Below are positions 9,110 to 20,073 of a stretch of 64,000 bases of DNA, one piece after another (position 1 is the stretch's first letter; the number at the start of each line of letters is the position of its first letter). The DNA lies in NCBI GenBank assembly GCA_963580285.1, contig OY757011.1, positions 162,427,908 to 162,491,907 on the forward strand, in the 5' to 3' direction. The notes below the pieces were generated by a model that searched no databases, was not told the origin of the DNA, and saw only the letters and a list, made by a program, of their open reading frames with translations. The stretch comes from Lucinisca nassula (taxonomy: Eukaryota; Mollusca; Bivalvia; Lucinida; Lucinidae). Made by a program: the position numbers and the translations under genes.

Positions 9110-10910
9110 TGCTTGTTTGATGACAACTGGACCAAAACTGTGGCCTCTAGAGTTTACACAAGGTTTTTCTATGATTTGACCTCCTGACCTACTTTGACTC
9201 GACATGACCCATATTTGAACTTTACCTAGATATTGTCAAGATGATTATTCTGAGCAAGTTCGGTGCTGATGATTGGAGCAAAAACTGTGGCCTCTTGAGT
9301 GTTCACAAGGTTTTCCGATGATTTGACCTACTGACCTCTTTAACTCGACATGACCCATATTCTAACTTGACTGAGATATTGTCAAGATGATCATTCTGAG
9401 CAAGATTGATGGTGATTGGACCAAAACTGTGGCCTCATAGTGCTTACAAGGTTTTTCTATGATTTGACCTACTTACCTACTTTTTGACCAGACATGTCCC
9501 ATATTTGAGCTTAAGCCAGACATTGTTAAGACGTTCGTTCTGAGCAAGTTTGATGATGATTGGACCAAAACTGTGACCTCTCGAGTGTTAACAAGGTTTT
9601 CCTATGATTTGATCTACTGAACTACTTTTTGACTCAACATGACCCATATTCAAACTTGACCTAGATATTGTTGAGATAATTATTCTGAACAAGTTTGACA
9701 AGAACTGGACCAAAATTGCGGCCTCTTTAAGAGTGTTAAAAGATTTTCTTATGATTTGACCTACTGACCTCTTTTTAACCCGTCATGACCCATATTCTTA
9801 CTTGACTGAGATATTGTCAAGATGATCATTCTGAGCAAGATTGATGGTAATTGGACCATAACTGTGGCCTCTAGTGCTCACAAGGTTTTTCTATGATTTG
9901 ACCTACTTACCTACTTTTGGACCAGACATGTCCCATATTCAAGCTTAAGCCAGACATTGTGAAGATGTTCGTTCTGAGCAAGTTTGATGATGATTGGACC
10001 AAAACTGTGACCTCTAGAGTGTTAACAAGGTTTTTCTATGATTTGATCTACTGAACTACTTTTTGACTCAACATGACCCATATTCAAACTTGACCTAGAT
10101 ATTGTTGAGATAATTATTCTGAAGAAGTTTGACGACAATTGGACCAAAATTGCGGCCTCTTTAAGAGTGTTAAAAAGATTTTTCTATGATTTTACCTACT
10201 GACCTCTTTTCAACCCGACATGACCCATATTCTTACTTGACTGAGATATTGTCAAGATGATCATTCTGAGCAAGATTGATGGTGATTGGACAAAAACTGT
10301 GGCCTCTAGTGCTCACAAGGTTTTTCTATGATTTGACCTACTAACCTACCTTTTGACCAGACATGTCCCATATTCGAGCATAAGCCAGACATTATAAAGA
10401 CGATCGTTCTGAGCAAGTTTGATGATGATTGGACCAAAACTGTGGCCTCTAGTGTTAACAAGGTTTTTCTTAGATTTGACCAACCAACCGTCTTTTTGAC
10501 ACTACATGACCCATATTCGAACTTGACCTAGATATTGTAATAACAATCATTCTCAGCAATATTGATGATGATTGGACCAAAACAGTGCCCTCTAAAGTGG
10601 TCACAAGATTATTCTATATTTTGACTTACTGACCTACTTACTGGCCAGACACGACCCATATTCAAACTTGACCTAGATTTTGACAAGATGCCCATTCTGA
10701 GCATGTTTGATGATGATTGGCCCGCAATTGCAGCCTCCAGAGTGTTAAGGTTTTTCTAGGATTTGTGATTTGACCCTACTTTTTATCAGACATGACCCAT
10801 GTTCGAACTTGACCAAGATATAGTCATAATAATCATTCTGAGCAATAATGATGATAATTGGACCAAAACTGTAGCCTCTAGAGTGTTAACACGAATGGTT
10901 TACGCTTGAC
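9110..10910 (+). repeat. Tandem array, about 145-bp unit, about 12-13 copies with a 435-bp higher-order period
   Basis: The unit is GATTGGACCAAAACTGTGG...CAAGGTTTTTCTATGATTTG...GACATGACCCATATTC...GATATTGTCAAGATGATC. Variant phrases such as ACCAGACATGTCCCATATT return at about 9486, 9920 and 10353, every third unit. Confidence 0.75.
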
Positions 10911-10914
10911 AGAT

Positions 10915-10990
10915 AACGCACAATGCATGCCACCGAACATCTCAGTCATAAAAGCTCAACAAGACCTTCGGTCAGGTGAGCTAAAAAGAC
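10915..10990 (+). repeat. Pearl-like element 3' end
   Basis: CAACAAGACCTTCGGTCAGGTGAGCTAAAAA; a small hairpin followed by GGTGAGCTAAAAA. The same ending occurs at 29790-29818. Confidence 0.45.
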
Positions 10991-11256
10991 CACTACTGAG
11001 GAAAAGTTATTTTGAAAAAAAAAAAGTCTTCTCCAACTATGAATTCATTTTACCATTCAAGCACTTAACACCTCAGCAGACAACAGTGTCAATGTATTAT
11101 CTTCTTATTTTTCAGCAAAATTAAGGCTTGACATTGCATGTTAATGGTTTGATGGGTAGATGATTCACGTCATACCTTATTTTCACTGCAAAAATAATGA
11201 AAAGGTAAGATTGTTGTCTGCTTTGGAAGTTTTTTGCAGTGGTTCTGCAGGTTCAC

Positions 11257-11515
11257 CCTTGTCTTGCTGAGTATTCAGTTTAGCCGCACCCATTTCTGAC
11301 TTTGAACCAATCAGATCATTTGATGTTATTTATTCCTACAAATTCATAAACTGAATGTCAAACAGTGTAGATCCTGATCAGATGGCTTATTCAGATCCTG
11401 ATCAGATGGCTTCTTCAGATCCTGATCAGATGGCTTCTTCAGAAGCCATCTGATCCTGATCTACACTGTTTCCAAAGATAGGGGTTGTTGTGAACAGCAG
11501 GATAAGAGTAAACCT
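11257..11515. repeat. PB1 MITE with triplicated hairpin arm
   Basis: The left arm carries GATCCTGATCAGATGGCTT three times (about 11371-11444). The right arm has it once. Confidence 0.65.
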
Positions 11516-11574
11516 ATAAAATGACATTCACAACAACTGCCGTCTTCATTGTCATCTGCCAGTTACTTTAATAG

Positions 11575-11645
11575 TCATTTTTGCAAACAGTGTGGAGTCT
11601 GTTAGGATCAGATCTGATCTGGATCCACACTGTTTGCATTATGCA
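11575..11645. repeat. PB-type hairpin core only
   Basis: TTTGCAAACAGTGTGG...GATCAGATCTGATC...CCACACTGTTTGCA without the usual outer arms. Confidence 0.5.
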
Positions 11646-11715
11646 TTAATATTTTTAAATAGTTTGCAAGAAGATTCAGCAGACGACATAAGCAGACGAT
11701 ATATTCAGATTTTTC

Positions 11716-11928
11716 TCAACCCTTATCTTGCTGTTCACGACAACATCTATCTCTGGAAACAGTGTAGATCCAGATCAGATGGCTTCTGAAGAAGCCATCT
11801 GATCAGTATCTACACTGTTTGACATGAGTTTATGAATATGTAGGAATAAACTACATCAAGTAATCTGATTGGTTCATAGTCCGAGATGGGTGTGGCTAAA
11901 ATGAATATTCAGCAAGAGAAGGGTTAAA
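11716..11928. repeat. PB1 foldback MITE
   Basis: CAACCCTTATCTTGCTGTTCACG to TTCAGCAAGAGAAGGGTTAA, with the usual core. Confidence 0.65.
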
Positions 11929-11960
11929 GGTTAACCCTAAGCCTGCTAAAACACCATTTG

Positions 11961-12282
11961 TTCTTGTTTGTTTGATTTGAGGTTTAACATTCCCGTCAAC
12001 ACTATTTAGGTCATTCTGGAGATGTTGCTTCCAATTTTGTGGGACTTTTACCTGACATCGAAATGAAATGACATCTCAATCCCTGCCGCCCAATGAAACC
12101 AATAGGGTTGATATGCATGGACGGTCCGATTCAGACCACTTTGCCTGGCCAGGCTCAGTTTGCCTGGTCAGGCTAAGACCTTCTGAGCACTTTACCAGTA
12201 CTCATGTGCCGTCAATTTCAGCTCTGCGTGGAAGCACCTTGCAGCCCAATCTATTTCTCTAAGCCCCGATGCACAGGGGCCA
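11961..12282 (-). mobile_element. SINE-A, full length
   Basis: Reverse copy from tail (GATTTGAGGTTTAAC) to head (AAGCCCCGATGCACAGGGGC). A short internal duplication of GCCTGGCCAGGCTCAGTTT is present. Confidence 0.7.
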
Positions 12283-12299
12283 ACCAGGATTTGCTTTAC

Positions 12300-12460
12300 G
12301 TTTGCAAACCCTGTAAACACAGATCAGATGGCTTCTGATCACTATCTACAATGACAATCACTTCATGAATTTTGTAGGATAAATTAGATCAAGTAATCTG
12401 ATTGGCTGGAAGTCAGAAATGGGTGTGGCTAAATTTATTTGTTCAGAAGGACAATGGTTA
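12300..12460. repeat. PB1 MITE, degenerate
   Basis: AGATCAGATGGCTTCTGATC core, then AGATCAAGTAATCTGATTGG and GGGTGTGGCTAAA arms. Confidence 0.5.
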
Positions 12461-12477
12461 AGATAGCAAAAAAATGT

Positions 12478-12715
12478 TTGACTGAGTTTAACATCCCTGC
12501 CAACACTGTTTATGTCGTTTTGGAGACGTTGCTTCCAATTGTGTGGGACTTCTACCCGACATGAAATGACATCTCAAGACCCACCGCCAAATGAAACCAA
12601 TAGGTCCGACTCACTCCACTTTGCCTCGGCTTTCTTAGACCTTATTAGCGGTTTACCAGTACTCAAGTGTAGTCGGTTTCAGCACTGTTTGGAAGCAGGT
12701 GTATGCAAACTGTGT
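12478..12715 (-). mobile_element. SINE-A, truncated
   Basis: GAGTTTAACATCCCTGCCAAC...GGAGACGTTGCTTCCAATT...AAATGAAACCAATAGG; the head is missing. Confidence 0.6.
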
Positions 12716-12765
12716 TTGTAAAGTTTGCAAGAATATGCAGCAGACAACAAAAACAGACAACATTT

Positions 12766-12958
12766 TAACCCCTGACCTGCTGAATATTTATATATTCTAC
12801 CGATTATCAACCAATCAGATTACTTGATGCAAAATATTGCAACAAATTCACAATCTGAATGGCAAACAATGTAGATCCTGATCAGATAGCTTTGTCAGAA
12901 GCCATCTGATCTGGATCTTCATTGTTTGGAAAATAAGGCTTCAGCAGGACAAGTGTTA
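12766..12958. repeat. PB1 foldback MITE
   Basis: TTAACCCCTGACCTGCTGAAT to CAGCAGGACAAGTGTTAA, close to the copy at 21019. Confidence 0.6.
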
Positions 12959-12997
12959 AGATAACTCAGGGCATCTAAAGCGTTAAATGTAACTTAC

Positions 12998-13206
12998 ATC
13001 CCTGTCAATCTCAGCGTTTATTTCGATTTGGTTCTCTCCACCAAGTGTGAAGAAACTTATTCCATATTTAGCAACGTTGTCCGTTTCGCCAGGATCTACA
13101 TCAGCCGAAATCTCGATTCCATCAGGATCACCCTCATTTACAGGTGACCCAGTAATAGGAAGAGGAATGTATTGTGTGTAGCTGTTTGTTAGTTCAAATT
13201 GTACAT
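12998..13206 (-). CDS. Cadherin gene, third coding exon (EC1 core)
   Basis: A 209-nt exon: acceptor TTTGTCTGCAG|ATGTAC at the right edge, donor AGGGAT|GTAAGT at the left edge. It enters in phase 1 and leaves in phase 0. It encodes the middle of the first extracellular cadherin repeat, from VQFELTNSY through GDPDGIEISADVDPG to INAEIDRD. The closing 'G-x-I-x-LDRD-like' step is the conserved mid-repeat motif of cadherins, in which the acidic residues bind calcium. The flanking introns are 4.3 kb (right) and 5.7 kb (left). No frame lesion is seen. The repeat is rather diverged in its first half, as is common for EC1 of protocadherin-15-type proteins. Confidence 0.8.
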
Positions 13207-13296
13207 CTGCAGACAAACAAAGCAGTGATATGTTCAAAAGATTACGACCATTTCATTTTATACTTTTCACTTTGGCGATTTCTTGTATATACAGTA

Positions 13297-13443
13297 AAAC
13301 CGGTCATAGTGGCCACCTCTATAAAGCATGCAACCTGTCTTAAGCAAGCATGCCTTTTGTTCTCGAAAAAGAAAAATGCATTTTAAAAGCAAGCGACTGT
13401 CTTTAGCCTTAGGTGCTTGCTTAATACAGGTTGGATTGTATAT
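13297..13443. repeat. Possible short mariner-type MITE
   Basis: TACAGTAAAACCGGTCATAGTG at left, CAGGTTGGATTGTATA at right, with internal GCAAGCATGCC/GGTGCTTGCTT pairing. Weak ends. Confidence 0.3.
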
Positions 13444-13554
13444 AATAATCAATACATTAATGTATTAACTAATGATGTGTCCACAGGGTACATAAATTTT
13501 AATGCCCCCCTCCTGGTACATATGCAGTTGTGGCACTAATGAAAATTTTAAAAG

Positions 13555-13835
13555 CATTACGCAAACACGCCTATACAAATACATTGCCACCTTTATTGCC
13601 AAAAAATAATTGAAAATTTAAGATGAAAAATTGTGATATTTTTCTTATTTCTGCTCAAAATATAGATTGTGGGCACTAGTTAGAACCGCCTCATCGAGGC
13701 GGTTCTAACGAGTACCCACAATCTATATTTTAGAGCAGAAATAAGAAAAATAAGGTATACCCCCGAAAACCCCAGTTTTACTATATAAAGTGGGGTTCGA
13801 GGGGGTCAAAATTATATAGGCGTGTTTTCGTGATG
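13555..13835. repeat. FB3 foldback MITE, complete
   Basis: CATTACGCAAACACGCC to GTGTTTTCGTGATG, with the hairpin AGAACCGCCTCATCGAGGCG in the middle. Confidence 0.7.
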
Positions 13836-14005
13836 CAGGGCCTGATGACTATTTAAATATGCCACACTCACTACGGATGATCAACCAATCAGTACTTGAT
13901 GCAATGATTGCAACAAATACTTAAACTTAATAACTAACAATGAAGATCCTGATCAGATGGCTTCTGAAGAAGCCATCTGATCTGGCTCATCATTGTATTG
14001 TAATT
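13836..14005. repeat. PB1-related foldback
   Basis: TTTAAATATGCCACACTC, then AAGATCCTGATCAGATGGC and its complement. Confidence 0.45.
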
Positions 14006-14069
14006 CTGAGCCATTTGAAAGATGCTGTTGACTTAGATTTGTCAGGCCCTATTTAAAGCAAATTGCTGA

Positions 14070-14319
14070 CATCACGAAAACACGCCCATATAATTCTGAC
14101 CCCTTTGAACTCCACTTTTATAAAGTAAACATCATTTTACTTATGTCTGCTCTAAAATATAGATTGTTAGATCGATGAGGCGGTTGCAACTTAAACCTAC
14201 AATCTATACTTTGAGCAGAAATAAGAAACATATCACACTTTTTCATCTTAAAATATTCGTTTTTTTCGGCGATAAAATTTTCTATATACATGTATTTGTA
14301 TAGGGATGTTTTCATAATG
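14070..14319. repeat. FB3 foldback MITE
   Basis: CATCACGAAAACACGCCCAT to GTTTTCATAATG, with a shortened hairpin (GATGAGGCGGTTGC). Confidence 0.65.
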
Positions 14320-14835
14320 AAAAACTTTAAGGCATAGTGCTAACGTCATCTCTGACAGGAGTAACATTCTATCATTGTCCAAATGGCCTGGCCATAAAAA
14401 CTGCCAAGAAAGACATGAAATAAAATAGTCAAAATATTTTAACCCTTTGACTGCAAACCAGGACTAGCAGTTGGCATTTTCAAGGTGTAATTTTCTTATA
14501 TTTAACCCATTGTATGCTAATGGACTCTTCCATTGCTATATGTTGGATAAGTCCATTTGTCATATAAGGGGTGTGAGGCCTATTTTTTGTTTTTATTCTA
14601 CTTTAGAAGCCCCCGTGTTTTTTACTGTCTACACTCCAATGATTTGTACAACGTCCCTTCCGATGGACCCTTCATTGGCTGCACAGGATTTATCCATATA
14701 TGGATATCATTTCAACTAGGCTAGTCATTTGTTTACATTTCAATAGTGAGAGTGACAGAATTGGGCATCGTTTTATCGAAAAATTCAAAACATGTCAAAA
14801 TTCCATCTGATTAGTGCAAGAGGCATACAATTCAG

Positions 14836-15077
14836 GGGCCAGTTATTCAAAACTAACAACGTCGTTAGTTAACATTTTGTTAAAAAAATTATCATTTAAT
14901 ATGGCAAATATGCTAATATTTTTGCTGAAAAAATGAGAGCAGCTTTTGCAAATGCAAAAGCTGCTCACATTTTTTCAACAAAAATACCAAAATTTTAGAT
15001 ATTTTACTTGCTAGAACAGTTAACAATATGATCACTAACGAGCTCGTTAAGCTAATGATGCTTTGAACAACTGGCCC
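14836..15077. mobile_element. H4 MITE, 242 bp (Harbinger-type 3-bp site)
   Basis: Ends GGGCCAGTTATTC / GAACAACTGGCCC, 3-bp duplication CAG (14833-14835, 15078-15080), and the GCAGCTTTTGC hairpin in the centre. Same length as the copy at 19730. Confidence 0.75.
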
Positions 15078-15124
15078 CAGGAGACTGAGACCTTATCGTG
15101 AAGTTGGTGGGGCTTCTCCTTCAC

Positions 15125-15515
15125 AACTTACTTGCTGAATGTGGTAATAAATAGGATCATACATGAGTAGTCATGTATTATTGAATTTATTAAACGAGTT
15201 GAGGAAAAGGGATAAAATGCGAGGCTTTGCCAAACATTTTATCCCTTTTCCTCAACTCGTTTAATAAATTCAATAATACATGAGCACGAATGCAAGATTC
15301 TATTTATCATATGACATTTAAAACGCATTTTATTCACGATTATTTACAAAAATATCAATATTCCGCCATTAGTAAAAGCGACGTCGTTAAGGATGCTGAC
15401 ATGTAACGTTATGGGACGTATCTAGCTAATTTGCATATTTAATCAACTAGTGGATTATCGAAAATATAACATGGCGTTATTATACTCTCAGACGCGACGT
15501 CATATGATAAAAAAT
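15125..15515 (+). repeat. M5 long foldback element
   Basis: A perfect-looking inverted pair AATTTATTAAACGAGTTGAGG / CTCAACTCGTTTAATAAATT around 15183-15273, then TATTTATCATATGACATTT and ACGCGACGTCATATGATAAA. A reverse-oriented copy is at 57838-58205. Confidence 0.65.
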
Positions 15516-15584
15516 CAAAACTAAAAAAGTTATCGCCTGAAAACGCCGCAAAAAAGATAAAAAGGCGGCTTAATTACGTTACAT

Positions 15585-15735
15585 GAATTCATTTAATATG
15601 GCTAATGAATATGCTAATATTTTTGCTGAAAAAAGGAGCCGATTTTACAAATACAAAAGTAGCCTGTCTATTTTCAGCAAAAAACTCGAGTATTACTATT
15701 TGCTAGAATACCAGTAGTAACTATTATGCTCACTA
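15585..15735. repeat. H4 remnant
   Basis: ATATGCTAATATTTTTGCTG, then TTTTCAGCAAAAA; a mutated hairpin. Confidence 0.4.
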
Positions 15736-15741
15736 TACAGA

Positions 15742-15971
15742 TTAACCCTTTTTGTACCAAATGGCATCTTCAACCTCATATATAGCAGGAGTCCATTTCA
15801 AAAATTAGGGGTGTCAGGTTGTGTTTTCTCCAAAATTTATTTGGAAAACGGCTGGACTTTTTGCAAACAGTGTAGGCCCTGATCAGATGCTGCATTCTGC
15901 GGCATCTGATCTGGGCATGCACTGTTTGCCCTGGTACCCGTTTTGGAGTTTCCTGTACTAAATGGGTTAAC
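15742..15971. repeat. PB2 foldback MITE, complete
   Basis: TTAACCCTTTTTGTACC to CTGTACTAAATGGGTTAA, with the core GATCAGATGCTGC/GCGGCATCTGATC. Confidence 0.7.
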
Positions 15972-16012
15972 CCATATAATTATATATGCCTAGCAGCCTC
16001 CCATTTGTGGGA

Positions 16013-16206
16013 CATTGGCAAACAGTATAGAGCCAGACGGGACACTGTAGAATGTGGCGTCTGATCTGTGTCTACACTGTGTGCTTAAAGTACATTCATT
16101 TTTGTAAAATTTATAAGAAACAAAACACACCTGTCATCCCTATAATTGGAAGTGGACCACTCCAAACATATTAGGTGGCAGATTCCATTATCATACATGG
16201 GTTAAT
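16013..16206. repeat. PB2 MITE, diverged, reverse
   Basis: GGCAAACAGTATAGAGCC, GTGGCGTCTGATC, ACCTGTCATCCCTATAATTG. Confidence 0.5.
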
Positions 16207-16265
16207 CTAACAATGCTTGGTACAACTGGGCCCAGGCTTTCTGGTAGGTTTTGTCATGCCATGTT

Positions 16266-16477
16266 AACCCTTATCTTGCTGAATATTCATTTAAGCCACA
16301 CCCATTTCTGTCTATCAACCAATCAAATTACTTGACGTAATCTATTGCTACAAATTCATAAACTGAATGCCAAACAGTGTAGATCCTAATCAGATGGCTT
16401 CTTCAGAAGCCATCTGATCTGGATCTACACTGTTTCCAAAGATAGGGGTTGTCTTGAACAGCAAGATAAGGGTTAAA
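16266..16477. repeat. PB1 foldback MITE, complete
   Basis: TTAACCCTTATCTTGCTGAAT to CAGCAAGATAAGGGTTAA. Confidence 0.7.
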
Positions 16478-16504
16478 AGATTAAAACATTTTATACAGGA
16501 AAAC

Positions 16505-16670
16505 CAAAGAAAGGATCACTGGCAAACAGTGCAGGCCCAGATCAGATGCCACAGGATGTGGTGTCTGATCAGGGCCTATACTGTTTGTAAAATGTTCAGC
16601 TAATTTTCAAATAAATTTTAAAGATAACACAACCCAGCAACCCTAATTCCTGAAATGGATCCATGCTATA
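16505..16670. repeat. PB2 MITE, partial
   Basis: GCAAACAGTGCAGGCCCAGATC, GTGGTGTCTGATCAGGG, CAACCCTAATTCCTG. Confidence 0.55.
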
Positions 16671-16689
16671 TGTAACAGGTCTAGCAAAT

Positions 16690-17317
16690 GTTTTTTTTTT
16701 AAAGACACTCTATAAATTTAAAGACTGTCTGTAAATTTAAAGACTTTTTAGTCTCTGGCACAAAGAAAATCATGAAAATGGTGTTAAAAGGAAAAACTGC
16801 ACTTTGCTATTTATATTAATTTAGTCATTATCTTTGGAATATTTAATCACATGTAACTGCAAGTTATGTAGTTTGCTTTTCTTAATTAAATTCCTTGATT
16901 TCTAAAAAAAAAACAGGCTCGTAATAAAATTCATATGTAAAATGAGCTAAGGACATTTTTATCATTTGGCAACATACTGACCACTCGCTTTGACAGAAAA
17001 AAATTTCTGACTTCTAAAATGAAAGGTTCACACTTCCTACAACAGATAAATCTGTGGTCTAAGAGAAGGAACTGTGATGTTTATTTCTTTATTTTCTATT
17101 ATAAAAATTATATAAATTTACAGACAATAAAAAACATGCTGTCTTCAGCAATGCATTCTTTTTAAGTAAGATGGAGACTGAGGCTACGTATGATAATGTT
17201 TCATCATTTTCATGATTTTTCTTGTATTAGTATTTAAATCAACAGACAACAAGTCTTTCAATACAGTCTTTAAACTCCTAGACTATCTTTAAATAAAACA
17301 TTTTCTTAGACCTGATT
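16690..17317. other. Intronic stretch without recognised feature
   Basis: AT-rich unique-looking sequence. No exon-like frame with splice sites and no repeat family was recognised. Confidence 0.4.
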
Positions 17318-17522
17318 TAACTCTTTATCCTGCTGTTCATGACAACCCTTATCTTTGCAAACAGTGTAGATCCAGATCAGATCTGAAGAAGCCATCTGAT
17401 CAGGATCTACACTGTTTGACATTCAGTTTTTGAATTTGTAATAAATTACATCAAGTATCTGATTGTTTCAAAGTCAGAGGTGGGTGTGGCTAAAATGAAT
17501 ATTTAGCAAGAAAAGGGTTAAG
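17318..17522. repeat. PB1 foldback MITE
   Basis: TTAACTCTTTATCCTGCTG to TTTAGCAAGAAAAGGGTTAA; ends 32 bp from the micro-exon. Confidence 0.65.
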
Positions 17523-17553
17523 ATTCCTTTCAGTAGAAAATTGTTGAACTTAC

Positions 17554-17601
17554 CAGTTTCTTGAATCCACAGTATTCTGTCATCAGGTCCTGTATATTGA
17601 C
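17554..17601 (-). CDS. Cadherin gene, second coding exon (48 nt)
   Basis: A 48-nt micro-exon. The acceptor is TTTTTTTCAG|GTCAAT (right edge 17601) and the donor is AAACTG|GTAAGT (left edge 17554). It enters and leaves in phase 1, so it fits between the signal-peptide exon and the 12998-13206 exon without a frameshift. It reads CQYTGPDDRILWIQET. The cysteine, formed across the upstream junction, sits just after the predicted signal cleavage site. Protocadherin-15 has an N-terminal cysteine in EC1 that pairs with one later in the repeat, and a second cysteine occurs here in the 7174-7254 exon. The exon is too short to find by ORF length; it was found from the splice signals and phase. RNA evidence would settle it. 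Confidence 0.68.
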
Positions 17602-18286
17602 CTGAAAAAAAGGCCATGATGTCTGTATTATATTGTTTAATTTCAGCAGCCTGAAATCTCAGGTTCTCGACAGCGTAGTTCTAGCTACTGAGGGTATATG
17701 ACAGGTTCTTACATGAGATAGTTCTAGCTACTGAGGGCATTATGACAGGTTCTTACGAGATAGTTCTAGCTACTGAGGGTACTATGACAGGTTCTTACAT
17801 GAGATGGTTCTAGCTACTGAGGGCATATGATAGGTTCTTACATGAGATAGTTATAGCTACTGAGGGTATATGATAGGTTCTTACATGAGATGGCTCCAGC
17901 TACTGAGGGTATATGATAGCTTCTTGATGAGGGTAATCCTAGCTACTGAAGGTATATCATAGGTAAGATTCTTGACAGGTATAGTTCCAGCAACTGAGGG
18001 TGTATGATAGGTTCTAGACACGGACATCTCTAGCAAATGATAGTCATAGCTGAGAGTATAATTATAACACGTTCTTGACAGAGGGTGTATGATGGGTTCT
18101 TGACAGGGATAGTTCTAGCTACTGAGGGTATATGACAGGTTCTTACATGAAATAGTTCTAGCTACTGAGGATATATGACAGGTTGTTCTATGAGCAAGTT
18201 CTAACTACTGAGGGTATATGATAGGTCCTTACATGAGATAGTTCTAGCTACTATGGGTATATGATAGGTTCTTGCAAGGGGTAGTT

Positions 18287-18606
18287 TTCCGCCCCCGCCC
18301 TTCAGGGCTTGAAGAAAAAGATGGGCTGCATGATGCTTCCATGCAGAGCCTAAACCGACCTGCACACAAGTACCCGCACACGAGTACTGGTAAATCGCTT
18401 AGAGGATCTAAGCCTGCACAGGCAAAGCAGTGCGAGTCGGCCCGTCCATGCTTATAAACCCTATTGGTTTCATTGGGTGACAGGGCTTGAGATGTCATTT
18501 CATCTCAATGTCGGGTAAAAGTCCCACAAAATTGGAAGCAACGCCTCCAAAATGACCTTTACAGTGTTGACGGAGATGTTAAACCTCAAATCAATTAAAC
18601 AAACAA
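18287..18606 (+). mobile_element. SINE-A, full length, inside the minisatellite
   Basis: From CGCCCCCGCCCTTCAGGGC to GACGGAGATGTTAAACCTC...AAACAAACAAG. Flanked by minisatellite phrases AAGGGGTAGTT and AAGGGATAGTT, a likely target duplication. Confidence 0.75.
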
Positions 18607-19537
18607 GGGATAGTTCTTGTTACTGAGGGTATATGGCAGGTTCTTGACAGGGATATTTCTAGCTACTGAGGGTACATGATATGTTTTTGATATTCCGGCT
18701 ACTGAGATATATGACAGGTTCTTACAAGGGATATTTCTAGCTATTGAGGGTATGATAGTTTCTCGACGGATATTCCTAGCTACTGAGGGTATATGATAGG
18801 TTCTTGATGTTCCGGCTACTGAGGATATATGACAGGTTCTTACAAGGGATATTTCTAGCTATTGAGGGTATGATAGGTTCTTGATGGATATTCCTAGCTA
18901 CTGAGGGTATATGATAGGTTCTTGACGTTCCAGCTACTAAGGGTATATGGCAGGTTCTTACAAGGGATATTTCTAGCTACTGAGGGTGTATGATAGGTTC
19001 TTGTTGCATTCAGTTCTAGCTACTGAGGTTTATGAGAGCTTCTTGATGAGGGTATTCCTAGCGACAGGAATAGTTCCAGCAACTGAAGGTGTATGATGCA
19101 TGTAGGTTCTAGAAATGGACATGTCTAGCAAATGATAGTCCTAGCTGAGGGTATAATTATGACACTTTCTTGACAGGGATAGTTCTATCTACTGAGGGTA
19201 TATGACAGGTTCAACACAGGGCAAGTTCCAGCAATAGAGGGTGTATGATAGGTTCTAGACATGGAAATTTCTAGCAACTGAGGGTATATTATAGGTTCTA
19301 CACAAGAAGAGTTCCAGCAACTCTAGAGTAAATCATACATTCTAAACAGGGATAGTTCTAGCAGCCGAGGGTACATGTATATCATAGTTTGATTTGAGGT
19401 TTAATGTCCCAGTTAACACTATTTAGGTCATTTTGGAGATGTTGCTTCCAATTTTGTGGCGCTTTTACCTGACATTGACATGAAATGACATCTCAATCCT
19501 TGCTGCCCAATGAAACCAATAGGGTTTATATGCATGG

Positions 19538-20073
19538 GCTGGCCTCTGTAGCTCAGTTGGATGTGCGTCTGACTGGTGATCATGAGGACGGAGTTCGATT
19601 CCTGTCGGGGACGGCAACATTCTTTCATGGAGATTGATCACAAAATCCTTTTTTTATGGTCATTCTCTCCCTTCCGCTATTTCAAGAAGGGCAGTTGTCA
19701 GTTTCTGGCAAAGAATGGGCACTGTACTGGGGCCAGTTGTTCAAAGCATCGTTAGCTTAACGAGCAAGTTAGTGGTCATATTGTTAACTCTTCTAGCGAG
19801 TACAATATCATAAATTTTGGTATTTTTGCTGAAAAAATGTGAGCAGCTTTTGCGTCCGCAAAAGCTGCTCACATTTTTTCAGCAAAAATTTCAGCATATT
19901 TGCCATATTTAATGATCAAAGTTTTAACGATACATTAACTAACGATGTCGTTAGTTTTGAACAACTGGCCCCTGGTTGACAGCTTACGTAAAAGCCTGTC
20001 TAGAGGTAAACTGACCAGCTCAAAAATTACCTAAAATAGTGTTGACTGGGCCGTTAAACTCCAATACAAACAC
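19538..20073 (+). mobile_element. SINE-B split by an H4 MITE
   Basis: Head GGCCTCTGTAGCTCAGTTGG, tail GGGCCGTTAAACTCCAATAC. The target duplication TGCATGG (19531-19537, 20074-20080) lies in SINE-A. Confidence 0.75.
19730..19971. mobile_element. H4 MITE, 242 bp
   Basis: GGGCCAGTTGTTC...GAACAACTGGCCC. The 3-bp duplication CTG (19727-19729, 19972-19974) interrupts the SINE-B phrase TGTACTGGTT. Confidence 0.8.
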
